Notes: generated by a model from the letters alone, not told the origin. A DNA stretch of 64,000 nt from Polyangium mundeleinium (GCF_028369105.1 NZ_JAQNDO010000001.1:12928501-12992500), one strand, 5' to 3'; positions 25,091-34,396 are shown, counted from the first letter of the stretch. Numbers and translations are program-made.

Positions 25091-27193
25091 ATGATGAAGC
25101 GTACGAGGCGGAACGACATGCGCCTTTCGCTATCGACCCTGCTTGTCCCTGCGCTCGTCGCATACGCGGCTGCGGCTGGTTGCAGCGCGAAGGTTGGCGG
25201 AGGAGCAGGCGGTTCGGCGGGCGCGTCGAACGTGAGCGACGGCGGAAGCGGCGGCACGGGTGGTGCAGCCGGCACCGGTGGCATGGGCGGTACGGGCGGC
25301 GACGGCGGGATGGGCGGCGACGGCGGGACGGGCGCTGGGCCCACGGGTTGCGTGGTCGACGGCGATTGCGCGAACGATCCCAACGGCACGATCTGCGACC
25401 CGGCCACGGGCACGTGCGTCGAGTGCATTCCGAGCGGCGACCCCTTGGTCGATGACTGCGGCCTCGGGCAGCGCTGCAACCCGACGTCGATGAAGTGCCA
25501 GGTCGGCTGCACGCACAAAGGGGATTGCCTCGGCTCGCAGGTCTGCGACCCGATGAAGAACCTGTGCAGCGAGGGCTGCATCGTCGACACCGACTGCTTC
25601 CCGGGCTCGATCTGCATCTCGAAGACCTGCATCCCCGGCTGCTCCGCGACCCAGCCTTGCCAGGCCGGCTTTAGCTGCTGCGGTTCGAGCTGCTACGACT
25701 TCGCGACGGACGAGGCCAACTGCGGCTTCTGCAACAACGCCTGCTCGCTCGCGTGGACCATCGATGCCTCGACGACCCCACCGACCATGGGCGGCCCGCC
25801 GAACGGCGTCGCGGTCTGCGACAACGGCATCTGCGGGCTCAGCGCATGCAAGCCCGGCTTCTCCGACTGCAACCAGGACCCGAACGACGGCTGCGAGTGG
25901 AACGTGCTGCAGGACGGCCCGTGCGCTTGCGTGCCTGGCCAGACGCAGTCGTGCTACCAGGGCTTGCAGGGCACGCTCGGCGTCGGGCCGTGCAAGGCCG
26001 GCACGCAGACGTGCAAGGAAGACGGCACGGGCTGGGGCTCTTGCGTCGGCCAGGTGCTCCCGAAGTACGAGATCTGCGCGAACCTCATCGACGACGACTG
26101 CAACGGCGAGGCCGACGACTCCACCGGTGACTACGACGGCGACGGCTACAGCTCGTGCGGCGGCGGCGACTGCTGCGACTTCCTGAGCCCCGGCTGCCCG
26201 AACCCGAGGGCCGTCAACCCCGGCGCCTTCGAGTTCGCCGGCGATGGCGTGGACAACGACTGCGACCCGACGACGCCCGACACCGAGGCGCCGCCCTGCA
26301 GCTCGACGGCGAAGTTCGCTGCGGTCACGGCCGAGGACGTGGCGAAGGCCATGGAGCTCTGCCAGTTCGTGCCGGAGAACCCGCCGGCGGGGCAGTTCAA
26401 GAAGTGGGGCGTGCTCGGCACGAAGCTCGTCTTCGCCGATGGCTCCACGCCGACCGCGGCGCAGCAGCTGGTCTTGTCGGACAAGTCGAGCGCCATCCTG
26501 ACGGGGTACGGCACGGTCGTGACGCCGCGGAAGGGCCTCACGATGGCCGGCCTCTCCAGCGGCGTCATGCGGGACCAGGACGACGCGGGATACGCGGGCA
26601 CGAGCACGAGCCACGGCATCAGCGGCAGCCCGCCGGCCGCGTTCCTCCTGGCGAACGCCGGCAAGCTGCCGTCGTCGCAGGGCTGCAGCGGCAGTTGCGC
26701 GGCGGGCTCGGGCGCGAACGACTCGGTCAACGTGAGGCTCGACATCCGCGTGCCCACGAACGCGAAGTCGTTCGAGTACCAGTTCCGGTTCTTCTCCTCG
26801 GAGTACCAGAGCTGGCAGTGCTCGTCGTACAACGACTTCTTCATCGCGCTGCTCCAGTCGGGCGCCATGGGCTTGCCGCTCGACAAGAACATCGCGAAGG
26901 ACGGGGGAAACAACCCCGTCAGCGTCAACAACGGCCTCTTCCAGGTGTGCGTCGCCAAGGGCTGCAACACGTGCCCCTCGGGCGCGGGCGAGCTCGCGGG
27001 CACCGGCCTGCAGATCAGCAACGTGGGCGGCGGGACGGATTGGCTCTTCAACAGCGCCTCCGTCGTGCCCGGCGAGAAGATCACGCTCGAGCTCATGATC
27101 TTCGACGTGACCGACACCATCCTCGACTCGCTCGTCCTGCTCGACAACTTCCGATGGAACGCGGCCGATCTCGGCACCGGCATCCACGAGTGA
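25091..27193 (+). CDS. MopE-like / choice-of-anchor L lipoprotein with Cys-rich repeats (paralogue 2)
   Basis: A 700-residue lipoprotein. ATG 25091 has GAGGT seven bases upstream; a second in-frame ATG at residue 10 is also possible. Lipobox Cys is at 31, followed by a short Gly tether to about 80. A Cys-rich region (about 86-340) follows, made of small disulfide knots (CVVDGDCANDPNGTICDP type, then CSATQPCQAGFSCC). A MopE motif (YDGDGYSSCGGGDCCDF, NPGAFEFAGDGVDNDCDP) lies at about 345-393, and a choice-of-anchor-L-type domain at about 406-700. The C-terminal part is paralogous to the gene 100 bases upstream. It adds the Cys-rich repeats and shortens the Gly tether. Probably displayed on the outer membrane. 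Confidence 0.83.
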   Translation: MMKRTRRNDMRLSLSTLLVPALVAYAAAAGCSAKVGGGAGGSAGASNVSDGGSGGTGGAAGTGGMGGTGGDGGMGGDGGTGAGPTGCVVDGDCANDPNGTICDPATGTCVECIPSGDPLVDDCGLGQRCNPTSMKCQVGCTHKGDCLGSQVCDPMKNLCSEGCIVDTDCFPGSICISKTCIPGCSATQPCQAGFSCCGSSCYDFATDEANCGFCNNACSLAWTIDASTTPPTMGGPPNGVAVCDNGICGLSACKPGFSDCNQDPNDGCEWNVLQDGPCACVPGQTQSCYQGLQGTLGVGPCKAGTQTCKEDGTGWGSCVGQVLPKYEICANLIDDDCNGEADDSTGDYDGDGYSSCGGGDCCDFLSPGCPNPRAVNPGAFEFAGDGVDNDCDPTTPDTEAPPCSSTAKFAAVTAEDVAKAMELCQFVPENPPAGQFKKWGVLGTKLVFADGSTPTAAQQLVLSDKSSAILTGYGTVVTPRKGLTMAGLSSGVMRDQDDAGYAGTSTSHGISGSPPAAFLLANAGKLPSSQGCSGSCAAGSGANDSVNVRLDIRVPTNAKSFEYQFRFFSSEYQSWQCSSYNDFFIALLQSGAMGLPLDKNIAKDGGNNPVSVNNGLFQVCVAKGCNTCPSGAGELAGTGLQISNVGGGTDWLFNSASVVPGEKITLELMIFDVTDTILDSLVLLDNFRWNAADLGTGIHE

Positions 27194-27408
27194 TCTCCTG
27201 AGCCCGTCGCCGCGAGGGCGCCTCCTCCCGAGCGCGCCCTCGCGGACAAACCCGTCCGTGGTCCAACCATTGGACCTCCAAAGACCGACTTTCCAAAAAG
27301 CTTCCAGCCCGTTGTCAAGCGCCGAAAGCGCGGGAAGACGATCCCGCCCGCGGGCGTTGGCATTTTCTCCATTGCGTCCCGCCGCGTCCGCAGGCATCTT
27401 CGAAGCGC

Positions 27409-28458
27409 GTGGCAGTAAAGGCGGACGACGCAGACTGGGGATCGCCCAGCCCTTCCGGGCAGCCCTTGCGATCCAGCCTCCGCGCGCCTCGCGCCGCACG
27501 GCACCTTTCCAGCCTCGTCGTGATGGCCGTCCTCGCCTCCGCGGCCGTGGGGTGTGCTGCCCCGGGCGGGCTCTCGCAGCTCCACGCCGTGAAGGAGCCG
27601 AGCGCGAACTCCCGCGTCGCGTCGTTGGTCTCCGCCCACCCGCCCGCGCCCGTCGCGCCTGCCGAGCGGCCCATCGCGGTCCGTTCCACCGAGGCGCGTG
27701 TCGTCACGGTCGAGACGCGCCTCGCCGCGGCCGCGTGGCGCTCCTTCGCCGAGGACGTCGACAGCGACATCCTCGCGAACACCGCGCGCTGCCCGATGGA
27801 GATGGCGCTCGTCGACGGCCGCGTCTGCGTCGATCGCTGGGAGGCTTCGCTCGTCGAGCGTCGCCCGAGCGGCGAGGTGCGCGCGTGGTCGCCGTTCTAC
27901 CCCGTGGACGGGCATGAAGCGGTGGTGCGCGCGGTGTCCCGGCCGGGCGTGATCCCGCAAGGCTACATCAGCGGCGAGCAAGCGCTGCGCGCCTGCCAGG
28001 CCTCGGGCAAGCGGCTCTGCGCGGCCGACGAGTGGGAGCGTGCCTGCCGCGGCCCGAACCGCACCCGCTTCCCCTACGGCGACGAGCGCAAGAGCCGCGT
28101 CTGCAACGACGACATCCGCGGCGTGCACCCTGTCGTCGAGGTGGCCTTGCGCCTTGGCATCCCCGACGAACGTCGCTGGACCGAGGGGATGAACCAGCCG
28201 CTCATCAACCAGCTCCCGGACTCGCTCTTCGAGACCGGCATGCGCGCCGAGTGCACGAACGAGTACGGCGTCTTCGACATGGTCGGCAACCTGCACGAGT
28301 GGATCGAGGATCGCGACGGCACGTTCCGCGGCGGCTTTTACATGGACACGTCGTTGAACGGCGAGGGCTGCTCGTACCAGACCACCGCGCACGACTTCCG
28401 CTACCACGATTACTCCACGGGCTTCCGCTGCTGCATGGATCCCGATCGAGTCGAGTGA
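27409..28458 (+). CDS. lipoprotein with SUMF1/FGE-type domain
   Basis: A 349-residue protein. A lipobox-like segment (ASAAVGC) lies near residue 49, so the true start may be downstream of the GTG at 27409; no clear ribosome site decides it. The C-terminal ~215 residues are a formylglycine-generating-enzyme fold: GYISGEQALRACQASGKRLC, DEWERACRGPNRTRFPYGD, EYGVFDMVGNLHEWIED and FRGGFYMD near the end, then GFRC. The first cysteine of the copper-binding pair used by true FGE is not seen at its place, so this is more likely a ligand-binding relative than a sulfatase activator. The next gene starts one base after its stop, so they are co-translated. Confidence 0.78.
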   Translation: MAVKADDADWGSPSPSGQPLRSSLRAPRAARHLSSLVVMAVLASAAVGCAAPGGLSQLHAVKEPSANSRVASLVSAHPPAPVAPAERPIAVRSTEARVVTVETRLAAAAWRSFAEDVDSDILANTARCPMEMALVDGRVCVDRWEASLVERRPSGEVRAWSPFYPVDGHEAVVRAVSRPGVIPQGYISGEQALRACQASGKRLCAADEWERACRGPNRTRFPYGDERKSRVCNDDIRGVHPVVEVALRLGIPDERRWTEGMNQPLINQLPDSLFETGMRAECTNEYGVFDMVGNLHEWIEDRDGTFRGGFYMDTSLNGEGCSYQTTAHDFRYHDYSTGFRCCMDPDRVE

Positions 28459-28459
28459 G

Positions 28460-29902
28460 ATGTTTCGAACGACGATGGGCCCCTGGTCCCCGACGGCCTA
28501 CGCGCTCACGCTCGCGCTGTCGCTCCTCCCGAGCTGCTCCAAGAAAAAAGAAGAGGCCCCGATCGCGCCGCCGGCGCCTCCGCGTGGGGCTGCCTCGCTC
28601 GATCAGCTCTCCACCGGCCTCGGCACCGCCAAGGGCCTCGACGCCAGCCTCGCGCCGCCGTCGATGAATTTCGATCACGTGCTCGTGCTCGACGACAAGC
28701 GGGCCATCCTGGCCGGCGGCGTCCCTGGCAGCGTGGCGATCGCGCTCATGACCGTGGACGCGGGCAAGACGTGGAAGGCCTTCCGCACGGACCGCGAGAC
28801 CTGGTCGAGTTACGCCTTCGGGACCGACGGCATGTTCGCGCTCGCCCTCGGCCCGAAGGAGACGACCGCGGAGGCGCCCCCGGCCTTCGGCAAGAAGGCG
28901 CCCCCGCCGCCGCCCTTCCAGTTCTTCTTCGCGGGGCTCGACGCGCCCTCGTTCGGCACGGCGACGATGGTCGACCAGCCGCCGCTCGCGCGAAAGCCCG
29001 ACCCGAAGCAGCCGCTCCCCAAGCCGCGGCTCGCGCTGCTCGACAAGGAGACGGCGTCGATCGTCGTCGAGCCCACCGCCAAGAAGTTCGTCGCGCGGTA
29101 TGTCACGCCGCCCGGCACCGACGCGCCGGCCGAGGTCGTGTTGCCCAAGCTCGAGACCTTCGCCACGGGGCCCGTCGGAAGGCCTCCGCGGCTCTTCTCC
29201 GTGAAGGGACGGGAGCTGCTCTCACGCAAGTGGCCAGCGCCCGGAGAGCCCATCGGGGAGCCCGAGTACGTGGCTGCGGTGAAAACGACGACGACGCTCG
29301 TGAGCGAGCTCTCCGCGTCCTCGGCGTGCGACGTCGGTTCGATGTCGTACCAGGCGATCACGCAACCGCCGACGAAGCAGAATCCGAACAAGAACTACTA
29401 CCTCGTGGTGACGCCCGATCGGCTCACGCTGGTCCCGCGTCCGGTCGAGGCGCTCGCCGGCGCGGCTATCGGGTGTAGCGACACGAAGTTCGTCGTCGAG
29501 GCGCCGGATGCCGACAAGCAGAGCATAACGCTCTTGTTGTGTGATCTGGAAGGCAAGTGCACGACCCCACCGCGCCCCGTATTTAAGCCGTGGATCGAGA
29601 AACACGAGCGGGAGATCGTCGCGGTGCCGACGTCGACGGGCGCGGCCGCTGTGATGAGCGCGCAGGCCGGTGAGCGCTGGGGCCTCTACTACGCGCAGTC
29701 GACGGACGGCGGGAAGTTTTACGAGCGCGCGCGCATCATCGGCGAAGGGACCGGCGCGCGCGGGCGTGTCGACTTCGGCGCGCTCGTTTCGTTCGGGAAG
29801 CGCACGTTGCTCATCGTATCCGCCGATGTAACGGGTACTTCGAGGCGCGGCTTCTACGTGCTCGTATCCGACGACGACGGCGCGACGTGGAACCCGCCGT
29901 AA
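28460..29902 (+). CDS. lipoprotein with Asp-box (BNR) beta-propeller features
   Basis: A 480-residue protein with a lipobox (LLPSCSKKK) near residue 26 and a Pro/Ala-rich tether. The rest is beta-rich, with sialidase-type Asp-boxes best seen at MTVDAGKTWK near the start and VSDDDGATWNPP at the very end, spaced as propeller blades. No catalytic sialidase residues are recognised. It starts one base after the SUMF1-domain gene, so the two probably act together outside the inner membrane; function unknown. Confidence 0.7.
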   Translation: MFRTTMGPWSPTAYALTLALSLLPSCSKKKEEAPIAPPAPPRGAASLDQLSTGLGTAKGLDASLAPPSMNFDHVLVLDDKRAILAGGVPGSVAIALMTVDAGKTWKAFRTDRETWSSYAFGTDGMFALALGPKETTAEAPPAFGKKAPPPPPFQFFFAGLDAPSFGTATMVDQPPLARKPDPKQPLPKPRLALLDKETASIVVEPTAKKFVARYVTPPGTDAPAEVVLPKLETFATGPVGRPPRLFSVKGRELLSRKWPAPGEPIGEPEYVAAVKTTTTLVSELSASSACDVGSMSYQAITQPPTKQNPNKNYYLVVTPDRLTLVPRPVEALAGAAIGCSDTKFVVEAPDADKQSITLLLCDLEGKCTTPPRPVFKPWIEKHEREIVAVPTSTGAAAVMSAQAGERWGLYYAQSTDGGKFYERARIIGEGTGARGRVDFGALVSFGKRTLLIVSADVTGTSRRGFYVLVSDDDGATWNPP

Positions 29903-30590
29903 AAACGTTCGTCGCACGATTCCCGCGCCTGCATCCCCTCGTCCCTCACGCGACGCCGTTTGAAGATGAAACGCGCGCAGGCGTGTATCGTTCAAAATTG
30001 AAAGGTTCGACCGTTATGGGTCTGTAAAAAGGCGTCGAAAGCGTGACGCCCGCGTCGTTTTTGGCGACGTGCATAACGACGAGCGCGTGTCCGCGCAGTG
30101 CGGCATGGCGCGCATCCCACGGGCTCGCTGGCCGGGTTCGTCCGAGCAAGCGGCGGCATGGAAGCGGGCTCGGTCCGGAAGGACATACCATCTGCGCGAG
30201 CGATCGCGTTTTGCCCGACACACGTTTGCCCGCCGCGCTGGGTTTGGCCGCCGACCACCAATCGAACGGGCGGCGCGATCCAGCGCGAAAAACGTTTTGG
30301 ACGTCGCGGCCTCCGGGGGGCGACGCGTCATTCGGGCGTCACCGCGGGTTCGCCATAACGATCGATCGTGGGCAGCCGCTCCGGTCGAGCAGAGCCGGAG
30401 AGCGCGTGATGTCGGCGACGTCGTTTTGACTTCGTCCGGACGACCGATCGACCCTTCGAAACGACCGCGCGGCCCGAATCGACGGCGGGGAGTCAATCTC
30501 CACCGCCTCCGCGTCGGGCCGCCACGTTGCTAGCAGGACGTCGATAAAGTTGCTTCGCGCCCTGCTGGCAGGTTGTTGATCAGTCGCGAC
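29903..30590. other. 688-base gene-poor region between convergent genes
   Basis: Six-frame reading gives only short Arg/Ser-rich frames without start signals or domains. It is less GC-rich than the flanks in places. It contains a strong - strand intrinsic terminator at 30026-30050, more than 500 bases past the end of the nearest - strand gene. That leaves room for a non-coding transcript or a long 3' untranslated region. Confidence 0.45.
30026..30050 (-). terminator. intrinsic terminator, leftward
   Basis: On the - strand GGCGTC (30045-30050) and GACGCC (30031-30036) enclose an 8-base loop and are followed immediately by five Us (30026-30030). Stem, loop and U tract all fit an intrinsic terminator. 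It has no coding gene directly upstream. Confidence 0.55.
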
Positions 30591-31226
30591 TCACTTCGCC
30601 GCGGGGGCCGCCGCGGGGGACGCCGCGCCACGCTTACGCGTGACCTTCGCCGCAGGGGCCGCCTTCTTCGCGGGGGCGCCGGCCGTCGAGGGGCCGCTCG
30701 CCGTCTTGCGCGCGTTCAGGCTCGCCTGCTCCGCCGTCTTGAGGTCGGCCGCATAACGGGCGAAACGACGATCACCACCCTGGAAGATGCGCTTCGCGAG
30801 CTTCAGCTCCTTGAGCGCCGCCGCCGCCCGCGTCTGCGGAATGCCGGCCTGGCGGGCCACGTCGCTCGCGCTCACGCCGTTCGACGCCTTCACGATGCGC
30901 TCCACCGAATTGAGGACCTCTTGCCGCTCCGCGGAGAGGGCCGCCGTCTTCTTCGGACGGCCGGGCTTGCGCTTCGCGGGCGCCGCCGGAGCCGCCGCGC
31001 GGCCACGCTTCGCGGGAGCGGGGGCTTCCGGCACAACCGCGAGCGCCTGCGGCACGCGCGCCGGACGACCGCGACCCCGGGTCGCAGCCGCAGCCACGAG
31101 CGGAGCCGCCGCCGGAGCGGAGGCAACAGCCTGGCCGAGTTTATCCTTGACCAGTGCGAGAATCGCCGAGTCGGGCATCTTCCGCACAAGTTCCACAATC
31201 TGCTGCTCGAAAGCGTCGGTTGCCAT
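30591..31226 (-). CDS. AT-hook / winged-helix / histone-H1-like DNA-binding protein
   Basis: A 211-residue basic protein. Residues 1-35 are helical. AT-hook-like motifs occur at about 50-57 (RGRGRPAR) and 86-93 (RKPGRPKK). A winged-helix-like segment at about 100-160 (ASDVARQAGIPQTRAAAALKELK, partial) follows, and the last ~40 residues are an Ala/Lys/Pro tail like histone H1. This looks like a nucleoid or global-transcription architectural protein, as known for HMGA-like proteins in myxobacteria. ATG 31226 is chosen because GGGAGAAG lies upstream and because a promoter lies between it and the next upstream ATG at 31328. Confidence 0.75.
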   Translation of the reverse strand: MATDAFEQQIVELVRKMPDSAILALVKDKLGQAVASAPAAAPLVAAAATRGRGRPARVPQALAVVPEAPAPAKRGRAAAPAAPAKRKPGRPKKTAALSAERQEVLNSVERIVKASNGVSASDVARQAGIPQTRAAAALKELKLAKRIFQGGDRRFARYAADLKTAEQASLNARKTASGPSTAGAPAKKAAPAAKVTRKRGAASPAAAPAAK

Positions 31227-31266
31227 GTCTTCTCCCTCGCCGAATCCCGCTCGGCGGATGGTTACG

Positions 31267-31294
31267 ACTATGCCTTTAGAGACGTGCGGGTCAA
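31267..31294 (-). promoter_or_regulatory. sigma-70-type promoter for the AT-hook gene
   Basis: On the - strand TTGACC (31289-31294, five of six consensus) and CATAGT (31267-31272, four of six) are spaced by 16 bases and lie about 40 bases before the chosen start codon. Confidence 0.5.
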
Positions 31295-32101
31295 GCGAAT
31301 AAAGTGGCAGGAAGGTCCTTTCGTTCATTTTTTGGTTCGGCGCGCGCGAGCTTCCCAGGTTTTGCCTCCACCGCCGCCCGGTAGCGCCGGACGTTTACCG
31401 GACCGACCGACCGCTCGAAATCCCGCGCGATGCTTGCATTGTCCAGTCAGGCCCTCTCGTTTGGCGCGCGGGCTGCCAGTCGATCCTGGCTTTGCGACCC
31501 GGGCTTTGCCGTGCGTGCTGCCGTGTCTTCCCGGATTGGGGGAGGGGCTCTCCCTAAAGACCGGCCCCGACGTCCCCTCATTGCTGCACCTGCACTACGC
31601 AGCCCATGCCCGGCGGTGGCACCGGGATAGCCACGAGGTCGACCTCGATCCCTTCGTCGTTCGACGAGGCATGCCTTGCGACGCGTCCGTGACGATTTGG
31701 GTCCGGCTCGCGCGCGTGCCCACGCCCGAGGCCCGAGCGGCGATAGCGGCGCGCCTGGCGCCTGTGATGCCAAGAGGTTCGCTGCAAAGCCGCGGCAGGT
31801 TGCGCCACGAAACCGACGAGGAGCAGGCGCCCGGGACTTCGGGCCTCCGCCGCGGCTCGTTCTCGGCTCTATAATATAAGGAGAGGAGGCGCGCCGAGGC
31901 AGCCTTCCGGCCGTGCGGCGACGGCCCTCACGAAGCAAGCCGGCGCGCGAGCAACGTTGTCCTCTTTTCGAGGAGCCCGGCTCCGCCGAAGTCGCGATGG
32001 TGCGACGATCGAGATGAAGAGGAGATGTCGACGAGATGTAGAGAGATGAAGAGGCGCGCGTATCGACGCGGGAGCGCCCCCCGAGGGAGGGCGCGTCGAT
32101 G
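31295..32101. other. about 800-base region without a supported gene
   Basis: No frame shows a start, domain and ribosome site together. A - strand frame ending at 31578 closes with protein-like residues (IEVDLVAIPVPPPG) and may be a gene remnant. An AT-rich island at 31869-31883 contains TATAAT, rare in this DNA, followed by AAGGAGAGG, but no matching -35. A short purine-rich direct repeat (GAGATGAAGAGG twice) lies at 32010-32055. A GCGCCC/GGGCGC hairpin at 32074-32094 sits just past the end of the dehydrogenase gene. Confidence 0.4.
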
Positions 32102-33463
32102 TCACTCCGGATCGATGCGGTACAGCTTGCCGGGTGTCCCGCCCTGGCTGTTGTCCACGATGACGTAGAGCTCGCCGGCAGTGTCCTCGCCGAACGAAGT
32201 GATGCCCGCGCTCAGCGCCGTGCTTTCGAGATCGGCCGTGATCTCCCCTTCGGCGATGACGTTGCCCTTCGACCACGCGAGCGTGTAGAAGCGCTTCGAG
32301 CAATAGTCGGCGTAGAGGTACGTCCCGACGAGCCCCGGCATCTTCGCCCCGCGGTAGACGTATCCGCCCGTCACCGAGCAGTCGCCGAAGGGGCTTGCAT
32401 GGAGGTACTCCGTGACCGGCAAGGTGAGGCCCGTCTTGTCGCAGTTGGCTGCCGGGTCGTAGCAGTACGTGCCTTCCATGGTGTTCCAGCCATAGTTCTT
32501 GTTGCCTTCACCCACCGGCTCGACGTTGATTTCTTCGACCACGTTCTGGCCGACGTCGGCGATGTAGAGATCGCCGGTGCATCGATCGAAGCTGAAGCGC
32601 CAGGGGTTGCGCATGCCCCAGTCCCAGATGTCTTTGTCGCCGTCCGGGAGGTTTCCCGGCGGCGCCGTCGGGTACTTATCGACATCGATGCGGAGGATCT
32701 TGCCGAGCTTGGCGTTGATGTCCTGCCCGTTGTCGTCCGGATCGCCGCCGCCACCGCCGTCGCCCGTGCCCACGTAGAGGTAACCGTCGGGCCCGAACGC
32801 GAGCATGCCGCCGTTGTGGTTGCTGTAGCCCGGGTGCGGGATGGTGAGAATCACCTTGCCCGAACCCTGGACCGCCACGTCGGGCGAGGCGCCGCGCGCG
32901 TACTCGGCGATGGCGATCGCGCCGTTCGGGTTCGCCTTCTGCGTGTAGTAGACGAAGAATCGGCCATTCTGGGCGTAGTCCGGATGGAACGCGAGGCCGA
33001 GCAAGCCGCGCTCATTGGCCTGCCCCTCGACGATCGCGCTGATGTCGAGGAAGGGCTCCTGCACGAGATTGCCGCCGTTCACGATGCGGATGCGGCCCGG
33101 CTTCTCCAGCAAGAAGAGGCGGCTGGTATCGCCCGGCGCGCCCGTCACGTAGGTGGGGCGGTCGAGGCCCGTCACGAGCTCGGTGAGCTTTAGCTTGGGC
33201 AAGGGCTCAGCCGTGCCGGGCGCGCATACCTGCATGCCGCCGCCGTTGCCGCCCGCGCCGCCCATGCCGCCGTCGCCGCCCATGCCGCCCATACCGCCCA
33301 TTCCGCCGGCCGCGCCCGCGCCCCCGTCACCGCCGGTGCCGCCCGTGCCTCCGCTGCCGCCCTTGCCGTCGTCGCCGCAGCCGACGGCCGACAGCGCGGT
33401 GGTGGCCGCGCCGACAAAGAAGAGAAATGCAAACCTGGTCCCGTTCGACTTCAAGAAATCCAT
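32102..33463 (-). CDS. lipoprotein, PQQ-type (GDH-like) sugar dehydrogenase beta-propeller
   Basis: A 453-residue protein of the soluble glucose/sorbosone dehydrogenase family. The signal peptide ends in a lipobox with Cys29; a GGTGG/GGMGG tether spans about 33-77. The propeller has the family strings ERGLLGLAFHPDYAQNGRFF, HNGGMLAFGPDGYLYVGTGD and RNPWRFSFDRCTGDLYIADV. Members oxidise aldose sugars using PQQ and Ca; the exact substrate is not predictable. ATG 33463 is chosen because the signal peptide starts there, though its ribosome site is poor. The frame is open for hundreds of codons upstream without meaning. Divergent from the Bax-inhibitor gene. Confidence 0.88.
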   Translation of the reverse strand: MDFLKSNGTRFAFLFFVGAATTALSAVGCGDDGKGGSGGTGGTGGDGGAGAAGGMGGMGGMGGDGGMGGAGGNGGGMQVCAPGTAEPLPKLKLTELVTGLDRPTYVTGAPGDTSRLFLLEKPGRIRIVNGGNLVQEPFLDISAIVEGQANERGLLGLAFHPDYAQNGRFFVYYTQKANPNGAIAIAEYARGASPDVAVQGSGKVILTIPHPGYSNHNGGMLAFGPDGYLYVGTGDGGGGGDPDDNGQDINAKLGKILRIDVDKYPTAPPGNLPDGDKDIWDWGMRNPWRFSFDRCTGDLYIADVGQNVVEEINVEPVGEGNKNYGWNTMEGTYCYDPAANCDKTGLTLPVTEYLHASPFGDCSVTGGYVYRGAKMPGLVGTYLYADYCSKRFYTLAWSKGNVIAEGEITADLESTALSAGITSFGEDTAGELYVIVDNSQGGTPGKLYRIDPE

Positions 33464-33634
33464 GTCCGCAACGTACGCGGATCTACCCGTGACGTCGATC
33501 CCCTCGCTGGAAATGGCGGCGGACGGCCTTCGCGGGAAGCAGCCATCGGGACGAAACATTGCGACATCGCGGCGGATGACTACGTTTCGCCGAGGCCGGT
33601 CCTTCACCCGCACATCATCCAGGGAGTGAACAGC

Positions 33635-34396
33635 ATGAACTCGTGGGACTACAGGGAGCAACCGTGGGGCGCGCAGGGCCTCACCCGTGGCGCGAGCCGC
33701 GTAGCTTTCCTGAAACGCGTCTACGGCCTCTTCACGGCGAGCGTCGTGTTTTCCGCCATCGGCGCGCTTTTGGCCCTCCGCGGAGGTCTTTCCGCTTCGC
33801 AGGCGTTCGTCAGCGTCGGCGGTTCGCGCGTGGCCGTTCCGCCGCTCGTCGCGTTCTTCGGGCAGCACTACATCATCGGCATGCTCGTCATGCTTGGCGC
33901 CGTCTTCGGCGCTTCGATGGTGCGCCACGTGAAGGGCATCAACGTGGTCGCGCTTTTTGGTATGGCGACCGTGGTCGGCGTGGTCCTCGCGCCGTCGCTC
34001 TTCTACGCGACGCTCGCCGCGGGGATCGGCAAGACGCTCTCCTCGTCGCCTATTCGCGACGCGTTCTTGCTCTCCGTGGGTGGTTTCGGTGGACTCACGG
34101 CGTACGCGCTCACCACGAAGAAGGATTTTTCGTTCCTCGGCGGCGCGCTCACGATGGGCCTCTTTGTGGTCATCGGCGCGGGCCTGCTGAACATCTTCCT
34201 GGGTAGCGCGGCCTTCGGCCTCGCCATCGCGAGCGTGTCCGTGCTGCTCTTCGGCGCATACGTCCTCTACGATACGTCGCGCTTGCTCCAGGCCGGGGAA
34301 GACGACGCGGTGGGCGCCGCGATCCAGCTCTATTTGGACTTCCTGAACATCTTCATCGCCCTCCTGCGCATCCTCTCGTCGCGCCGCGGAGATTGA
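33635..34396 (+). CDS. Bax inhibitor-1 / YccA family membrane protein
   Basis: A 253-residue inner-membrane protein with seven predicted helices and the family end region (YVLYDTSRLLQ, then AIQLYLDFLNIFIALLRIL). Bacterial relatives modulate FtsH-dependent proteolysis or act as pH-sensitive Ca leak channels. ATG 33635 has AGGGAG eight bases upstream; a GTG three codons earlier is possible. A strong hairpin lies after the stop. Confidence 0.92.
   Translation: MNSWDYREQPWGAQGLTRGASRVAFLKRVYGLFTASVVFSAIGALLALRGGLSASQAFVSVGGSRVAVPPLVAFFGQHYIIGMLVMLGAVFGASMVRHVKGINVVALFGMATVVGVVLAPSLFYATLAAGIGKTLSSSPIRDAFLLSVGGFGGLTAYALTTKKDFSFLGGALTMGLFVVIGAGLLNIFLGSAAFGLAIASVSVLLFGAYVLYDTSRLLQAGEDDAVGAAIQLYLDFLNIFIALLRILSSRRGD

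Noticed and set aside
25130-28407. Two long - strand frames over the choice-of-anchor L genes
   Set aside because: They are mirror frames of the Cys-rich and Gly-rich coding sequences and have no independent features.
29992-30496. Short + and - strand frames in the 29903-30590 gap
   Set aside because: Arg/Ser/Pro-rich products without starts, domains or codon bias typical of the neighbours.
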